Made by a program: the position numbers and the translations under genes. Below are positions 35,404-41,484 of a stretch of 64,000 nt of DNA, piece by piece (the first letter of the stretch is position 1; each line of letters begins with the position of its first letter). The stretch comes from Microlunatus phosphovorus NM-1 (GTDB lineage Bacteria > Actinomycetota > Actinomycetes > Propionibacteriales > Propionibacteriaceae), in contig NC_015635.1 in the NCBI RefSeq assembly GCF_000270245.1, positions 1,488,001-1,552,000 of the forward strand, read 5' to 3'. The notes beneath the pieces are model-generated. The model saw only the letters and a program-made list of their open reading frames with translations. It was not told where the DNA came from and ran no database searches.

Positions 35404-35808
35404 TCAGCAAAAATTCAGCGGGCAGGGCTGGCCATCGAGCACGGCGTCGATGAACTCGGTGGGTGGCTGGTAGTTGTGCTGGAGGATGTAGTGGATGATC
35501 AGCGAGGGCGCGCTGTAGGTGGTTCCGTCGGGTGCCAGAACATGGAGTTCGCCCATGCCGAGGAATACGTAGCCTCGTCGTGCGTCGGCGGGTAGCTTGA
35601 GTGGCGATTCTTCGTCACAGAAGTGACAGTTGTGGACGCCGCGCGTGATGTTGTGCTGATGGGCCGCCAGGGTTGTCAGCGCGGCGATGACTTGGGGTGG
35701 CACCGGCCCGGTCGTGAAGGCGTGGTCGCGGTCGAGCCAGCCGATGGTGAGCATCGGGTTCCGTAGCGGGAGATAGGTGTAGTCCGACAAGTCAGGAAAG
35801 TAGGTCAT
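35404..35808 (-). CDS. DUF7919-like protein, copy 1
   Basis: The 134-residue protein begins MTYFPDLSDYTYLPLRNPML and contains NITRGVHNCHFCDEESPLKL (with a Cys-x-x-Cys), GYVFLGMGELHVLAPDG and APSLIIHYILQHNYQPP. A second copy at 38912-39325 shares the same block order, and a scrap of a third lies at about 38735-38801. The label DUF7919 is from memory of this pattern. It lies 22 bp after the stop of a HEAT-like fragment, the same gene pairing as at 39.3 kb. Role unknown; the setting suggests immunity or an accessory factor. Confidence 0.65.
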   Translation of the reverse strand: MTYFPDLSDYTYLPLRNPMLTIGWLDRDHAFTTGPVPPQVIAALTTLAAHQHNITRGVHNCHFCDEESPLKLPADARRGYVFLGMGELHVLAPDGTTYSAPSLIIHYILQHNYQPPTEFIDAVLDGQPCPLNFC

Positions 35809-35829
35809 CTCTCAACTCCGTGCATTCGA

Positions 35830-36036
35830 TCAGTCGTCAAGCGGCTTGATGATCCGCATCCGATCTGATTCTGGCGGGTTGGTAAGCCGCCGATTCAGGA
35901 CGCGTTGCGCGGTGGCGCTCAGCGACGGGTCGTGGTGTCGGAGGAGGTCGCGGAGTGCTGTTTCGGCTTCGGGTCCAGGGATCTTGCCCAGGGAGTGGAT
36001 GGCCTTGCTGGCGAGGGCTCCGCACGCGCCCAGCAC
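35830..36036 (-). pseudogene. HEAT-like protein, C-terminal fragment
   Basis: The 68-codon frame reads CGALASKAIHSLGKIPGPEA, then ETALRDLLRHHDPSLSATAQ and RVLNRRLTNPPESDRMRIIK to the stop. An in-frame stop lies immediately before the GTG at 36036, so only the end of the gene is left. Its tail matches the IS-interrupted gene at 39.3-40.9 kb (ATAQRVLNRRLANPP, RIIEPLG), so the two are paralogues. The helical repeats with a HEAT-like look give no specific function. Confidence 0.55.
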
Positions 36037-36105
36037 TCATCGCCGACCACTGGATCATGAACTCATGGTGCATGACGGCCGACAACAACGAGCATCGGCA
36101 GCGTT

Positions 36106-36370
36106 TCATGCCCGGATCGATCCTTGCACCTGTGTCAGCGCACGAGCTGCGGTCTCGGCAAGTGAGGAATCGCCGTAGCCGCCGAGGTCGTAGCAATCGT
36201 CGGTGGCCGCGTCCGTCGATGAGGAGGGTGCTGAGGTCACCTCTGAAGACGCATGCGTAGATCTCGCAGTCCACGAGTTGAAGAAGTCTGGAGGTCTTCT
36301 CGATGGTGCATTGGTCGAGAGTGGCGATCGCTGTAGTCCCAAGATGATCCGGCCCTTGAACCTACGGTTC
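36106..36370 (-). pseudogene. Decayed pentapeptide-repeat-type immunity-like gene
   Basis: Two frames hold parts of one protein: ATLDQCTIEKTSRLLQLVDC, then EIYACVFRGDLSTLLIDG in one, and ATDDCYDLGGYGDSSLAETA followed by ARALTQVQGSIRA in another, ending at 36106. The end resembles the end of the intact pentapeptide-repeat gene at 37926 (ALNGYGDPITAAVAGRALAT), so this is a shifted and truncated relative. No start or full repeat array remains. Confidence 0.45.
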
Positions 36371-36401
36371 GACGGATGTGGCGGAGCGCTAGCCTCATCG
36401 G

Positions 36402-36725
36402 GTGGCTGGCATCGACGATCCGGGTGTGATCGACCTGATCACGCGGGCGCCGGACGGTGCCTTTGCCATGATCATCAGTCACGATCGGCCTTGGACCGAC
36501 TCCGGCGAGGAGGTCGACCGCCTCATCGAGAAGATCAACAACTACGCAGCGTTCATGCTCGACGAAGGCCTCGTCAGCACTTATCCGGAGTCGGCCGATC
36601 ACCCCAAGCGCATACAGGTGGACTGCGTGAACGAACCGACCCCGAAGATCGCTGACGTGTTGGCGAAGACCGACGCTGCATTGAGCCCGTACTCGATCAG
36701 CCTGACGGTGAACCAGCTGTCCTGA
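36402..36725 (+). CDS. DUF6572 domain-containing protein
   Basis: The 107-residue protein starts at GTG 36402 (AGIDDPGVIDLITRAPDGAF) and continues MIISHDRPWTDSGEEVDRLI, EKINNYAAFMLDEGLVSTYP and RIQVDCVNEPTPK. This is the DUF6572 pattern, a small family often found near polymorphic toxin and immunity loci and without a known mechanism. It is intact and on the plus strand. No partner gene touches it. Confidence 0.75.
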   Translation: MAGIDDPGVIDLITRAPDGAFAMIISHDRPWTDSGEEVDRLIEKINNYAAFMLDEGLVSTYPESADHPKRIQVDCVNEPTPKIADVLAKTDAALSPYSISLTVNQLS

Positions 36726-36813
36726 CGATCCCTCACGCGGCGCTTACCGTGGCACGAGGTCGGTTTGCGAGTTGCGCTCCGCCGGGGTGCACGAGGTAGG
36801 ACAACGACCTGCT

Positions 36814-37404
36814 TCAGTACGCGGTCCGCGGTCGCGGCCGCACCACGATCGACACCGCGCCGACGACGACCCCCGTGATGGCCAACAGGTCAGGTACCGC
36901 TGCAGCGAGGCTGATCTGAGCTGACGCAGGTGCCGATGCTGGGTCGAGTGAAGCTGTCACCGCGGTGAGGGCTACGGCGAGGAAGGCGCCGAGGATCCAG
37001 CAGGGGATCACCCACAACGCGGCGGCAAGGGGCGCGACTCGGTTGACCGTTGCGATCGCGGCCCCAGTCGCGAGACCGCCCACCAGGTGTCCAGCGAGGT
37101 AGAAGACGGTCGAATAGCCAGCCGTCTGGGGTGACGCGAGGGCGAACAGGACCCCTACCGTCCACATGATCAGCACCCCAAGTAGTGCTGATAGCAAGAT
37201 CCTGACCGGTGCCTCGCGGAGACGACGGAGAAGTAGCGCAGGGACCGAGCGGCTGAATTCATACCAAAGCCACCAGTGCGCAGCGGGGTGACCTTGCCGT
37301 GCCCGTTCTGCGTGAAGTTCCTCGAGATCGCCGAGGATCACCTCGGCGAGATCGGGATCTGAGACCAGGCCGGTCACCACCGGAACCAGATTCGACCGCT
37401 TCAT
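36814..37404 (-). CDS. Permease-prefix-domain membrane protein
   Basis: The 196-residue protein starts at ATG 37404 (MKRSNLVPVVTGLVSDPDLA). Residues 15-55 (DLAEVILGDLEELHAERARQ, then HPAAHWWLWYEFSRSVPALL) form the permease prefix domain usually fused to FtsX-like ABC permeases. Here it is followed by about four membrane spans and stops. Such short proteins are commonly encoded after a PadR regulator, as here, with a 4-nt overlap. It is probably a PadR-controlled membrane stress or efflux accessory protein. It is unrelated to the immunity genes on either side. Confidence 0.72.
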   Translation of the reverse strand: MKRSNLVPVVTGLVSDPDLAEVILGDLEELHAERARQGHPAAHWWLWYEFSRSVPALLLRRLREAPVRILLSALLGVLIMWTVGVLFALASPQTAGYSTVFYLAGHLVGGLATGAAIATVNRVAPLAAALWVIPCWILGAFLAVALTAVTASLDPASAPASAQISLAAAVPDLLAITGVVVGAVSIVVRPRPRTAY

Positions 37405-37778
37405 GCGGGCTGCTCCCCGGCCGAGGAGACGCCGCCGCGGCCCCACCCATTCGCTGACTGACCCGACTGCCACAGCAGGTCGGATTGCCGACGGGCTTCG
37501 GCCAGGGCTCGAACGCCCGGCGCGGCAATCTGAAAATGTCGACGTGCCCTCCCGCCCCGGACGGGTTGCGGGCTGGTCAGGCTGGACGTGATCCAACCCT
37601 TCTTCTCCAGCCGGGACAAGGTCGTGTAGATCGCGCCGACGGAATACTCGTGACCACACCGCCTGCTTACGTCGCGGCGCACGCTCAACCCGTAGGCCTC
37701 CGCGCCGAGATCGGCAACAGCCAACAACGACATCAGTTCGAGTCCGCCGGCCGTTCGGCGCTGCCTGGTCATAGTCAT
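37401..37778 (-). CDS. PadR-family transcriptional regulator
   Basis: The likely start is ATG 37778 or 37772 (MTRQRRTAGGLELM); the frame is open further upstream without support. The product is about 124 residues with the PadR winged helix: LELMSLLAVADLGAEAYGLS, then GHEYSVGAIYTTLSRLEKKG and WITS. It overlaps the permease-prefix gene. A perfect palindrome (CATAGT-CAT-ACTATG, 37770-37784) covers the start codon and is a good candidate for an autoregulatory operator. Confidence 0.82.
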   Translation of the reverse strand: MTMTRQRRTAGGLELMSLLAVADLGAEAYGLSVRRDVSRRCGHEYSVGAIYTTLSRLEKKGWITSSLTSPQPVRGGRARRHFQIAAPGVRALAEARRQSDLLWQSGQSANGWGRGGVSSAGEQPA

Positions 37779-37784
37779 ACTATG
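37770..37784. promoter_or_regulatory. Palindromic operator candidate over the padR start
   Basis: CATAGT-CAT-ACTATG is a perfect 6-3-6 inverted repeat that includes both possible padR start codons. PadR regulators often bind short AT-rich dyads at their own promoter, and this is the only strong dyad in the region. Confidence 0.5.
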
Positions 37785-37923
37785 TCGAACAAATACGAGA
37801 ATCGCAAGGTGGCTCCGCTCTACCGAGTTCGCCGCACCCTGCACACCGGTGTCGACCTGCTGACCGAGAGACAGCGCCAGCGGATCGAGCAGCTGTTCGC
37901 CGGCGAAAACCACGTCCCGCGAA
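37783..37923 (+). pseudogene. ISL3-family transposase fragment
   Basis: One plus-strand frame reads YENRKVAPLYRVRRTLHTGV, then DLLTERQRQRIEQLFAGENH. This resembles the internal block of ISL3-type transposases (YRVRRTLLTGADLLT-RQ-R). Only about 45 residues remain, with neither ends nor catalytic residues, and it runs into the pentapeptide gene end at 37926. It records an old insertion and deletion event at this point of the mosaic. Confidence 0.55.
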
Positions 37924-37925
37924 CC

Positions 37926-38654
37926 TCAGCCGACGATGGCCTGCGCTGTGGCGAGGGCTCGGCCGGCGACGGCTGCGGTGATGGGGTCGCCGTACCCGTT
38001 GAGCGCGGACACCTGGTCGGTGTCCTCTGCCCCCGGTGCCTTCAGCTCATAGTCGAAGATTCCGGCGGTGCGGGTCTCTTCGTCCGATGTGTCGGGGCGG
38101 CGGAGCCAGGCAGCGGCGGCGCGGAGGACGCTGGGGTAGTTGTGCAGGACGACGAGATCGTCCTGTGGTGGGAGCACGACGTTGTCGACGTGGTAGCCAG
38201 TGATCGAGAAGTCGCCGAGGTTTGCGCGACTGAAGTCGACTCGCCGCCAGGTGTTTCTGAGCTCCTGCCATTCGCCGGTGCCCAAGGCGCTGCTGCGCAG
38301 ATCGGCACGACGGAAGCTGTTGTCGGTGATCTCGGTGCCCCACAGGCGCATACCGAACAGGCTCGCGTCGTCGAAGACACAGTTGGAGATGCGTCCGGCG
38401 AAGAAGCGGAGGTGTTCGAGCTGTGCGCCTGACAGGTCGAGGGAGTTCCAAGTAGCCCCGGCTGTTGGGTCGTCCTTGTCGCCGACGCTGACCGGGGTGG
38501 CGAAGAGTGGGATTCCACGTAGGTCGGTCCGTCCGTTGTGTTCTTCCAAACCGGCGGGCTGGGGGCCGTGTCCGGTGAGCCAGGTCCGGACTTCGCGAAC
38601 CAGACGGAGCCGGTCGGGCTCTGACCAACGATGCTTTAGATCAACAGCCGTCAC
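37926..38654 (-). CDS. Pentapeptide-repeat protein, probable immunity factor
   Basis: A 242-residue product from GTG 38654 (VTAVDLKHRWSEPDRLRLVR). The frame is open up to 38801, but that part contains a scrap of a DUF7919-like gene. The centre holds pentapeptide-repeat units: LDLSGAQLEHLRFFAGRISN, CVFDDASLFGMRLWGTEITD, NSFRRADLRSSALG, VDFSRANLGDFS. These fold into a right-handed beta-helix. The C-terminal third is helical and ends GYGDPITAAVAGRALATAQA. A decayed relative lies at 36.1 kb. Role inferred from the immunity-rich setting. Confidence 0.65.
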   Translation of the reverse strand: MTAVDLKHRWSEPDRLRLVREVRTWLTGHGPQPAGLEEHNGRTDLRGIPLFATPVSVGDKDDPTAGATWNSLDLSGAQLEHLRFFAGRISNCVFDDASLFGMRLWGTEITDNSFRRADLRSSALGTGEWQELRNTWRRVDFSRANLGDFSITGYHVDNVVLPPQDDLVVLHNYPSVLRAAAAWLRRPDTSDEETRTAGIFDYELKAPGAEDTDQVSALNGYGDPITAAVAGRALATAQAIVG

Positions 38655-38734
38655 CACGGGTGCAGTATCGCTGGTCGTCTTTTCAGCTTCCAGCCGGCAT
38701 GGCGCGGGATGGCGCGGCTCATCTTCTGGCCGTG

Positions 38735-38801
38735 CCCCTGGTCGATCCTCGTTGGGTGCCAGAACATGGAACTCACCCATGCTCCCGGAGGACGCCAACA
38801 C
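38735..38801 (-). pseudogene. Scrap of a DUF7919-like gene (copy 3)
   Basis: The minus strand reads GSMGEFHVLAPNED, nearly the same as GMGELHVLAPDG in the copy at 35404. It is fused in frame ahead of the pentapeptide gene. Nothing else of the gene remains, so this is a recombination scar. Confidence 0.5.
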
Positions 38802-38911
38802 CGCAAACCACCATCACGGGTGGATCTGCGGTCGGTCGTTGGCTCGGGCCGGTATGAGAGCGACCACGCCCGATCCGCACAATAGGTGCGCGTTGTTGAA
38901 TTTCTCTCGGC

Positions 38912-39325
38912 TCACTCTTCGTTTCCGCACCTGCCATCGCATGGACGGCCCTCGCGAACTGCCCGGATGAAGTTCTCAGGTGGTTGGTAATTGTGCTGAA
39001 TGATGTAGTGAATCACTAAAGATGGTGCGGTGAAAATCGTTTCATCGACGTCTATCCTATGTAGTTCTCCCATGCCCAGTGAGACATACCCACGTGGCAC
39101 CTTCGCGGCTAGGCGAATCGGAGACTCTTCTTGGCAGAATTCGCAGTCGTGCACTCCTCGCATGATGTTGTGTAGGTCTTCCGTGAGCAGCATGAGCTTC
39201 TCGATGACGTCGGTGGGCACCGGTCCTGTCGGGAAAGAGCGGCCGGCGCCAAGCCAGCCAATGTTCACCATCGGGACCAGAGTGGCCCGATAGCGATAAT
39301 TCGAGAAGTCCGAAAAAAACGTCAT
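38912..39325 (-). CDS. DUF7919-like protein, copy 2
   Basis: A 137-residue product from ATG 39325 (MTFFSDFSNYRYRATLVPMV). A TTG nine bases upstream is also in frame. It shares with the 35.4-kb copy the blocks NIGWLGAGRSFPTGPVP, NIMRGVHDCEFCQEESPIRL, GYVSLGMGELHRID and APSLVIHYIIQHNYQPPENF. It begins 1 nt after the stop of the HEAT-like gene, so the two were translated together. Base composition is visibly poorer in GC than in neighbouring genes. Function unknown. Confidence 0.65.
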   Translation of the reverse strand: MTFFSDFSNYRYRATLVPMVNIGWLGAGRSFPTGPVPTDVIEKLMLLTEDLHNIMRGVHDCEFCQEESPIRLAAKVPRGYVSLGMGELHRIDVDETIFTAPSLVIHYIIQHNYQPPENFIRAVREGRPCDGRCGNEE

Positions 39326-39326
39326 G

Positions 39327-39392
39327 TCACCCAAGTGGCTCGATGATCCGCGGCCGACCGGGGTCTGGTGGGTTGGCGAGCCGTCGGTTCAG
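39327..39392 (-). pseudogene. 3' end of the HEAT-like gene cut by the ISAs1-type element
   Basis: After the target duplication the minus strand reads LNRRLANPPDPGRPRIIEPL-G and stops at 39327. Removing the element and one copy of its 10-bp duplication joins this exactly, in frame, to ATAQRVLNR at 40.75 kb. It is therefore the 3' part of one gene whose 5' part lies at 40740-40978. Confidence 0.75.
39383..39392. repeat. Left target-site duplication of the IS
   Basis: GTCGGTTCAG directly before the left inverted repeat; identical to 40740-40749. Confidence 0.85.
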
Positions 39393-40739
39393 CAGGGCTT
39401 GTTCAAAGTCGTGGTTGCGGCGTGGTGTCGGGTTGACACGCCATGGGTGAGGTATAAGCCGGGCGGGCACGGTGGATACCGGGATCGTGGTGGGTGCTTG
39501 ACGTCCACTGCCGATCGATCGGAGTCCTGCCGTGCCCGCACCCGTATCTTCTCTCATCCCGGCCGCTGATGCGCTGCGCGCCCATCAGGTCGAACCCGGT
39601 CACGGTGTTCCGGTCGAGGTGTGGGAGGTGTTGTCGATCATCACCGATCCGCGGGGCCGGCGGGGCCGCCGGTATGAGCTGGCCACCGTGCTGGTGGTCG
39701 CGTTGGCCGCGGTGGTCGGCGGATCACGGAGTCTGGCTTCGATCGCCGGATGGGCAGCGGATCTGCCCACCTGGCATTGGCCACGGTTGGGGATCACCCG
39801 GCGGCCGCCGAGCCTGTCGACGATCCGCCGGGTGCTGTTGCGGGTCGACCCGGAGGTGGTGGACGCGGTCCTGCACGCCTGGCTGGCCACGCTGACACCG
39901 GTCTCGTCGCGGTGGCGGGCGGTCGCGGTGGATGGCAAGACCTGCCGCGGCGCCCGCGGTGTGGATGGGTCGAGGGTGCATCTGTTCTCGATCGTCGACC
40001 ATGCCACCGGGATGCCGTTGGGGCAGGTCAACGCCGGCGGGAAAGATCATGAGATCGCCGCGTTCGCGGCGGTGTTGGACCGGATCAACCTCAACGGCGT
40101 CATCGTCACCGCCGATGCTCTCCACACGCAACGTGGCCATGCCCACTATCTGCACCGGCACGGCGGCCGGTACGTCTTCGTGGTGAAACGGAACCAGCCC
40201 ACCTTGTACGACCAGCTCGCCGGGCTCCCGTGGAGCAAGGTGCCGGTCGCTCATCGTGTGGTGGAGAAAGGGCATGGGCGACGGGAGTCCCGTACCCTGC
40301 AGCTGACCGGTGTCCGGGCCGGGATCGGGTTCCCGCACGCCCGGCTCGCCGGCCGGATCGTGCGGAACCGGACCGAGACCGCCACCGGCGAGACCACGCA
40401 GGAGATCGTCTATGTGGTCACCAGTCTCGGCTGGTCAGACATCGCCCCGGCCGACCTCGCGACCTTGGTCCGTGGTCATTGGAGCATCGAGAACAAGGTG
40501 CATTGGGTGCGTGATCTCACCTTCGACGAGGACCACTCCACCGTGCGCACCGGCACCCTGCCCCAGCTGATGGCAACCCTGCGCAACACTGCGATCGGAC
40601 TCCTCCGACTCCGCGGGAAACACACCAACATCGCCGCCGCGACCCGCAGCCTCGGTCGCCAAACCGGCCAACTGCTCGACCTGATCGATCACGCCCAGGT
40701 CACACCAGTCACAACAGAATCAACTTTGAATTGACCCTG
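39393..40739 (+). mobile_element. ISAs1-family insertion sequence (about 1347 bp)
   Basis: Imperfect terminal inverted repeats begin CAGGGCTTGTTCAAAGTCG on the left and CAGGGTCAATTCAAAGTTG (complement) on the right, matching at 14 of 19 positions. A 10-bp direct repeat, GTCGGTTCAG, flanks it at 39383-39392 and 40740-40749. One intact transposase gene is inside. Length, repeats and duplication size fit the ISAs1 family. The interrupted gene is restored in frame on excision, so the element inserted cleanly. Confidence 0.88.
39532..40734 (+). CDS. ISAs1-family transposase
   Basis: A 400-residue DDE transposase from GTG 39532. The N-terminal domain ([20 protein letters not shown], then [20 protein letters not shown]) is the DDE_Tnp_1-associated type. 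Catalytic-region motifs are [11 protein letters not shown] (Asp), [16 protein letters not shown] (Asp), [10 protein letters not shown] and [20 protein letters not shown] (Glu). All look intact, so the element may still be active. GGAG lies 8 nt before the start. Confidence 0.93.
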   Translation: MPAPVSSLIPAADALRAHQVEPGHGVPVEVWEVLSIITDPRGRRGRRYELATVLVVALAAVVGGSRSLASIAGWAADLPTWHWPRLGITRRPPSLSTIRRVLLRVDPEVVDAVLHAWLATLTPVSSRWRAVAVDGKTCRGARGVDGSRVHLFSIVDHATGMPLGQVNAGGKDHEIAAFAAVLDRINLNGVIVTADALHTQRGHAHYLHRHGGRYVFVVKRNQPTLYDQLAGLPWSKVPVAHRVVEKGHGRRESRTLQLTGVRAGIGFPHARLAGRIVRNRTETATGETTQEIVYVVTSLGWSDIAPADLATLVRGHWSIENKVHWVRDLTFDEDHSTVRTGTLPQLMATLRNTAIGLLRLRGKHTNIAAATRSLGRQTGQLLDLIDHAQVTPVTTESTLN

Positions 40740-40749
40740 GTCGGTTCAG
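40740..40749. repeat. Right target-site duplication of the IS
   Basis: GTCGGTTCAG directly after the right inverted repeat; identical to 39383-39392. Confidence 0.85.
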
Positions 40750-40978
40750 GACGCGTTGTGCGGTGGCTCGCAGGGCATGGTCTTCGTGTCGGAGGATGGC
40801 GTCTTGGAGCTTGTGTAGGGCACACTCGCTCGGCTGGGCGATTCCGGTCCGGGCCCGAAATCCGTCCGGGTTGAGTGCGCGTCCTCGGGCCTGGGATCAC
40901 GACCAGAGCAAGCGCGAGTTCCTGCTGCTCAGGTGTCATTGCACGTGCCCTGCACGCACGGCCGACCACTGCGTTCAT
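40740..40978 (-). pseudogene. 5' part of the IS-interrupted, frameshifted HEAT-like gene
   Basis: ATG 40978 overlaps the immunity-gene stop (ATGA) and reads MNAVVGRACRARAMTPEQQE, then LALALV. Near 40890-40900 the frame shifts to QARGRALNPDGFRARTGIAQ, then PSECALHKLQDAILRHEDHA and LRATAQRVLNR, where the IS begins. The gene is thus broken twice. It originally sat between the RHS immunity gene and the DUF7919-like gene in one tightly coupled operon. Confidence 0.6.
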
Positions 40979-41484
40979 CGCACGTAGGAGCCGTCCGTCA
41001 ACGAATAGATATCGGAGCCGTTCTCGGAATCGGTGCGGATGACGCCATTGGAGACGCTGGTGACTCTGCGGGTCTGGTCGTCGTGGACGTCTTCCCATAA
41101 CAGGCCCTTCTTCCGGTGCACGAGGCAGAATCCCACCTCGGACTCGACGAGGCACGATGCCTCGTCGACGTCGAAGAAGCCTATCCGGTGGAGCCCTCCA
41201 GGGTCGTAACCCGGCAGGTCGAGCCGTGCGATCGGTGGTAGGTCGCGGATCTCGGGATCATCGGGTGTCCATGACAACAAGGTGTGGCTGTGCTCGCCGA
41301 TGGCGAGCAGCCAGGACGGGTGACATCTGACGAACAGTTCGTCCATATCGTCCAACTCGTGGTCGACGAACGAGGTGCTGATTCCGCCGTGGGCCGCCTC
41401 GACGGTTCCACCCCGAGACCGACTCAAGGTCGCCCCACCTGCCGATACGGTCGCTGACAGAGACAATCCTACACAGTTCGTCAC
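40975..41484 (-). CDS. Putative cognate immunity protein of the RHS-PIN toxin
   Basis: A 169-residue acidic protein whose GTG start at 41484 overlaps the toxin stop (GTGA), the arrangement expected of a dedicated antidote. I do not recognise the family. The sequence (FVDHELDDMDELFVRCHPSW, then LLAIGEHSHTLLSWTPDDPE and HRIGFFDVDEASCLVESEVG) is rich in beta strands with alternating acidic residues and ends DGSYVR. Position is the main evidence. It is followed by a 4-nt overlap with the HEAT-like gene. Confidence 0.65.
   Translation of the reverse strand: MTNCVGLSLSATVSAGGATLSRSRGGTVEAAHGGISTSFVDHELDDMDELFVRCHPSWLLAIGEHSHTLLSWTPDDPEIRDLPPIARLDLPGYDPGGLHRIGFFDVDEASCLVESEVGFCLVHRKKGLLWEDVHDDQTRRVTSVSNGVIRTDSENGSDIYSLTDGSYVR

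Noticed and set aside
37485-38432. A 315-codon plus-strand frame through padR and the pentapeptide gene
   Set aside because: Only a short middle part (ISL3-like, 37783-37923) is protein-like; the ends are antisense to two supported genes.
32588-41480. Prophage or integrative element
   Set aside because: No integrase, capsid, portal, relaxase or attachment-site pair is visible; only one IS and one IS scrap are present, so a recombining immunity locus explains the mosaic better.
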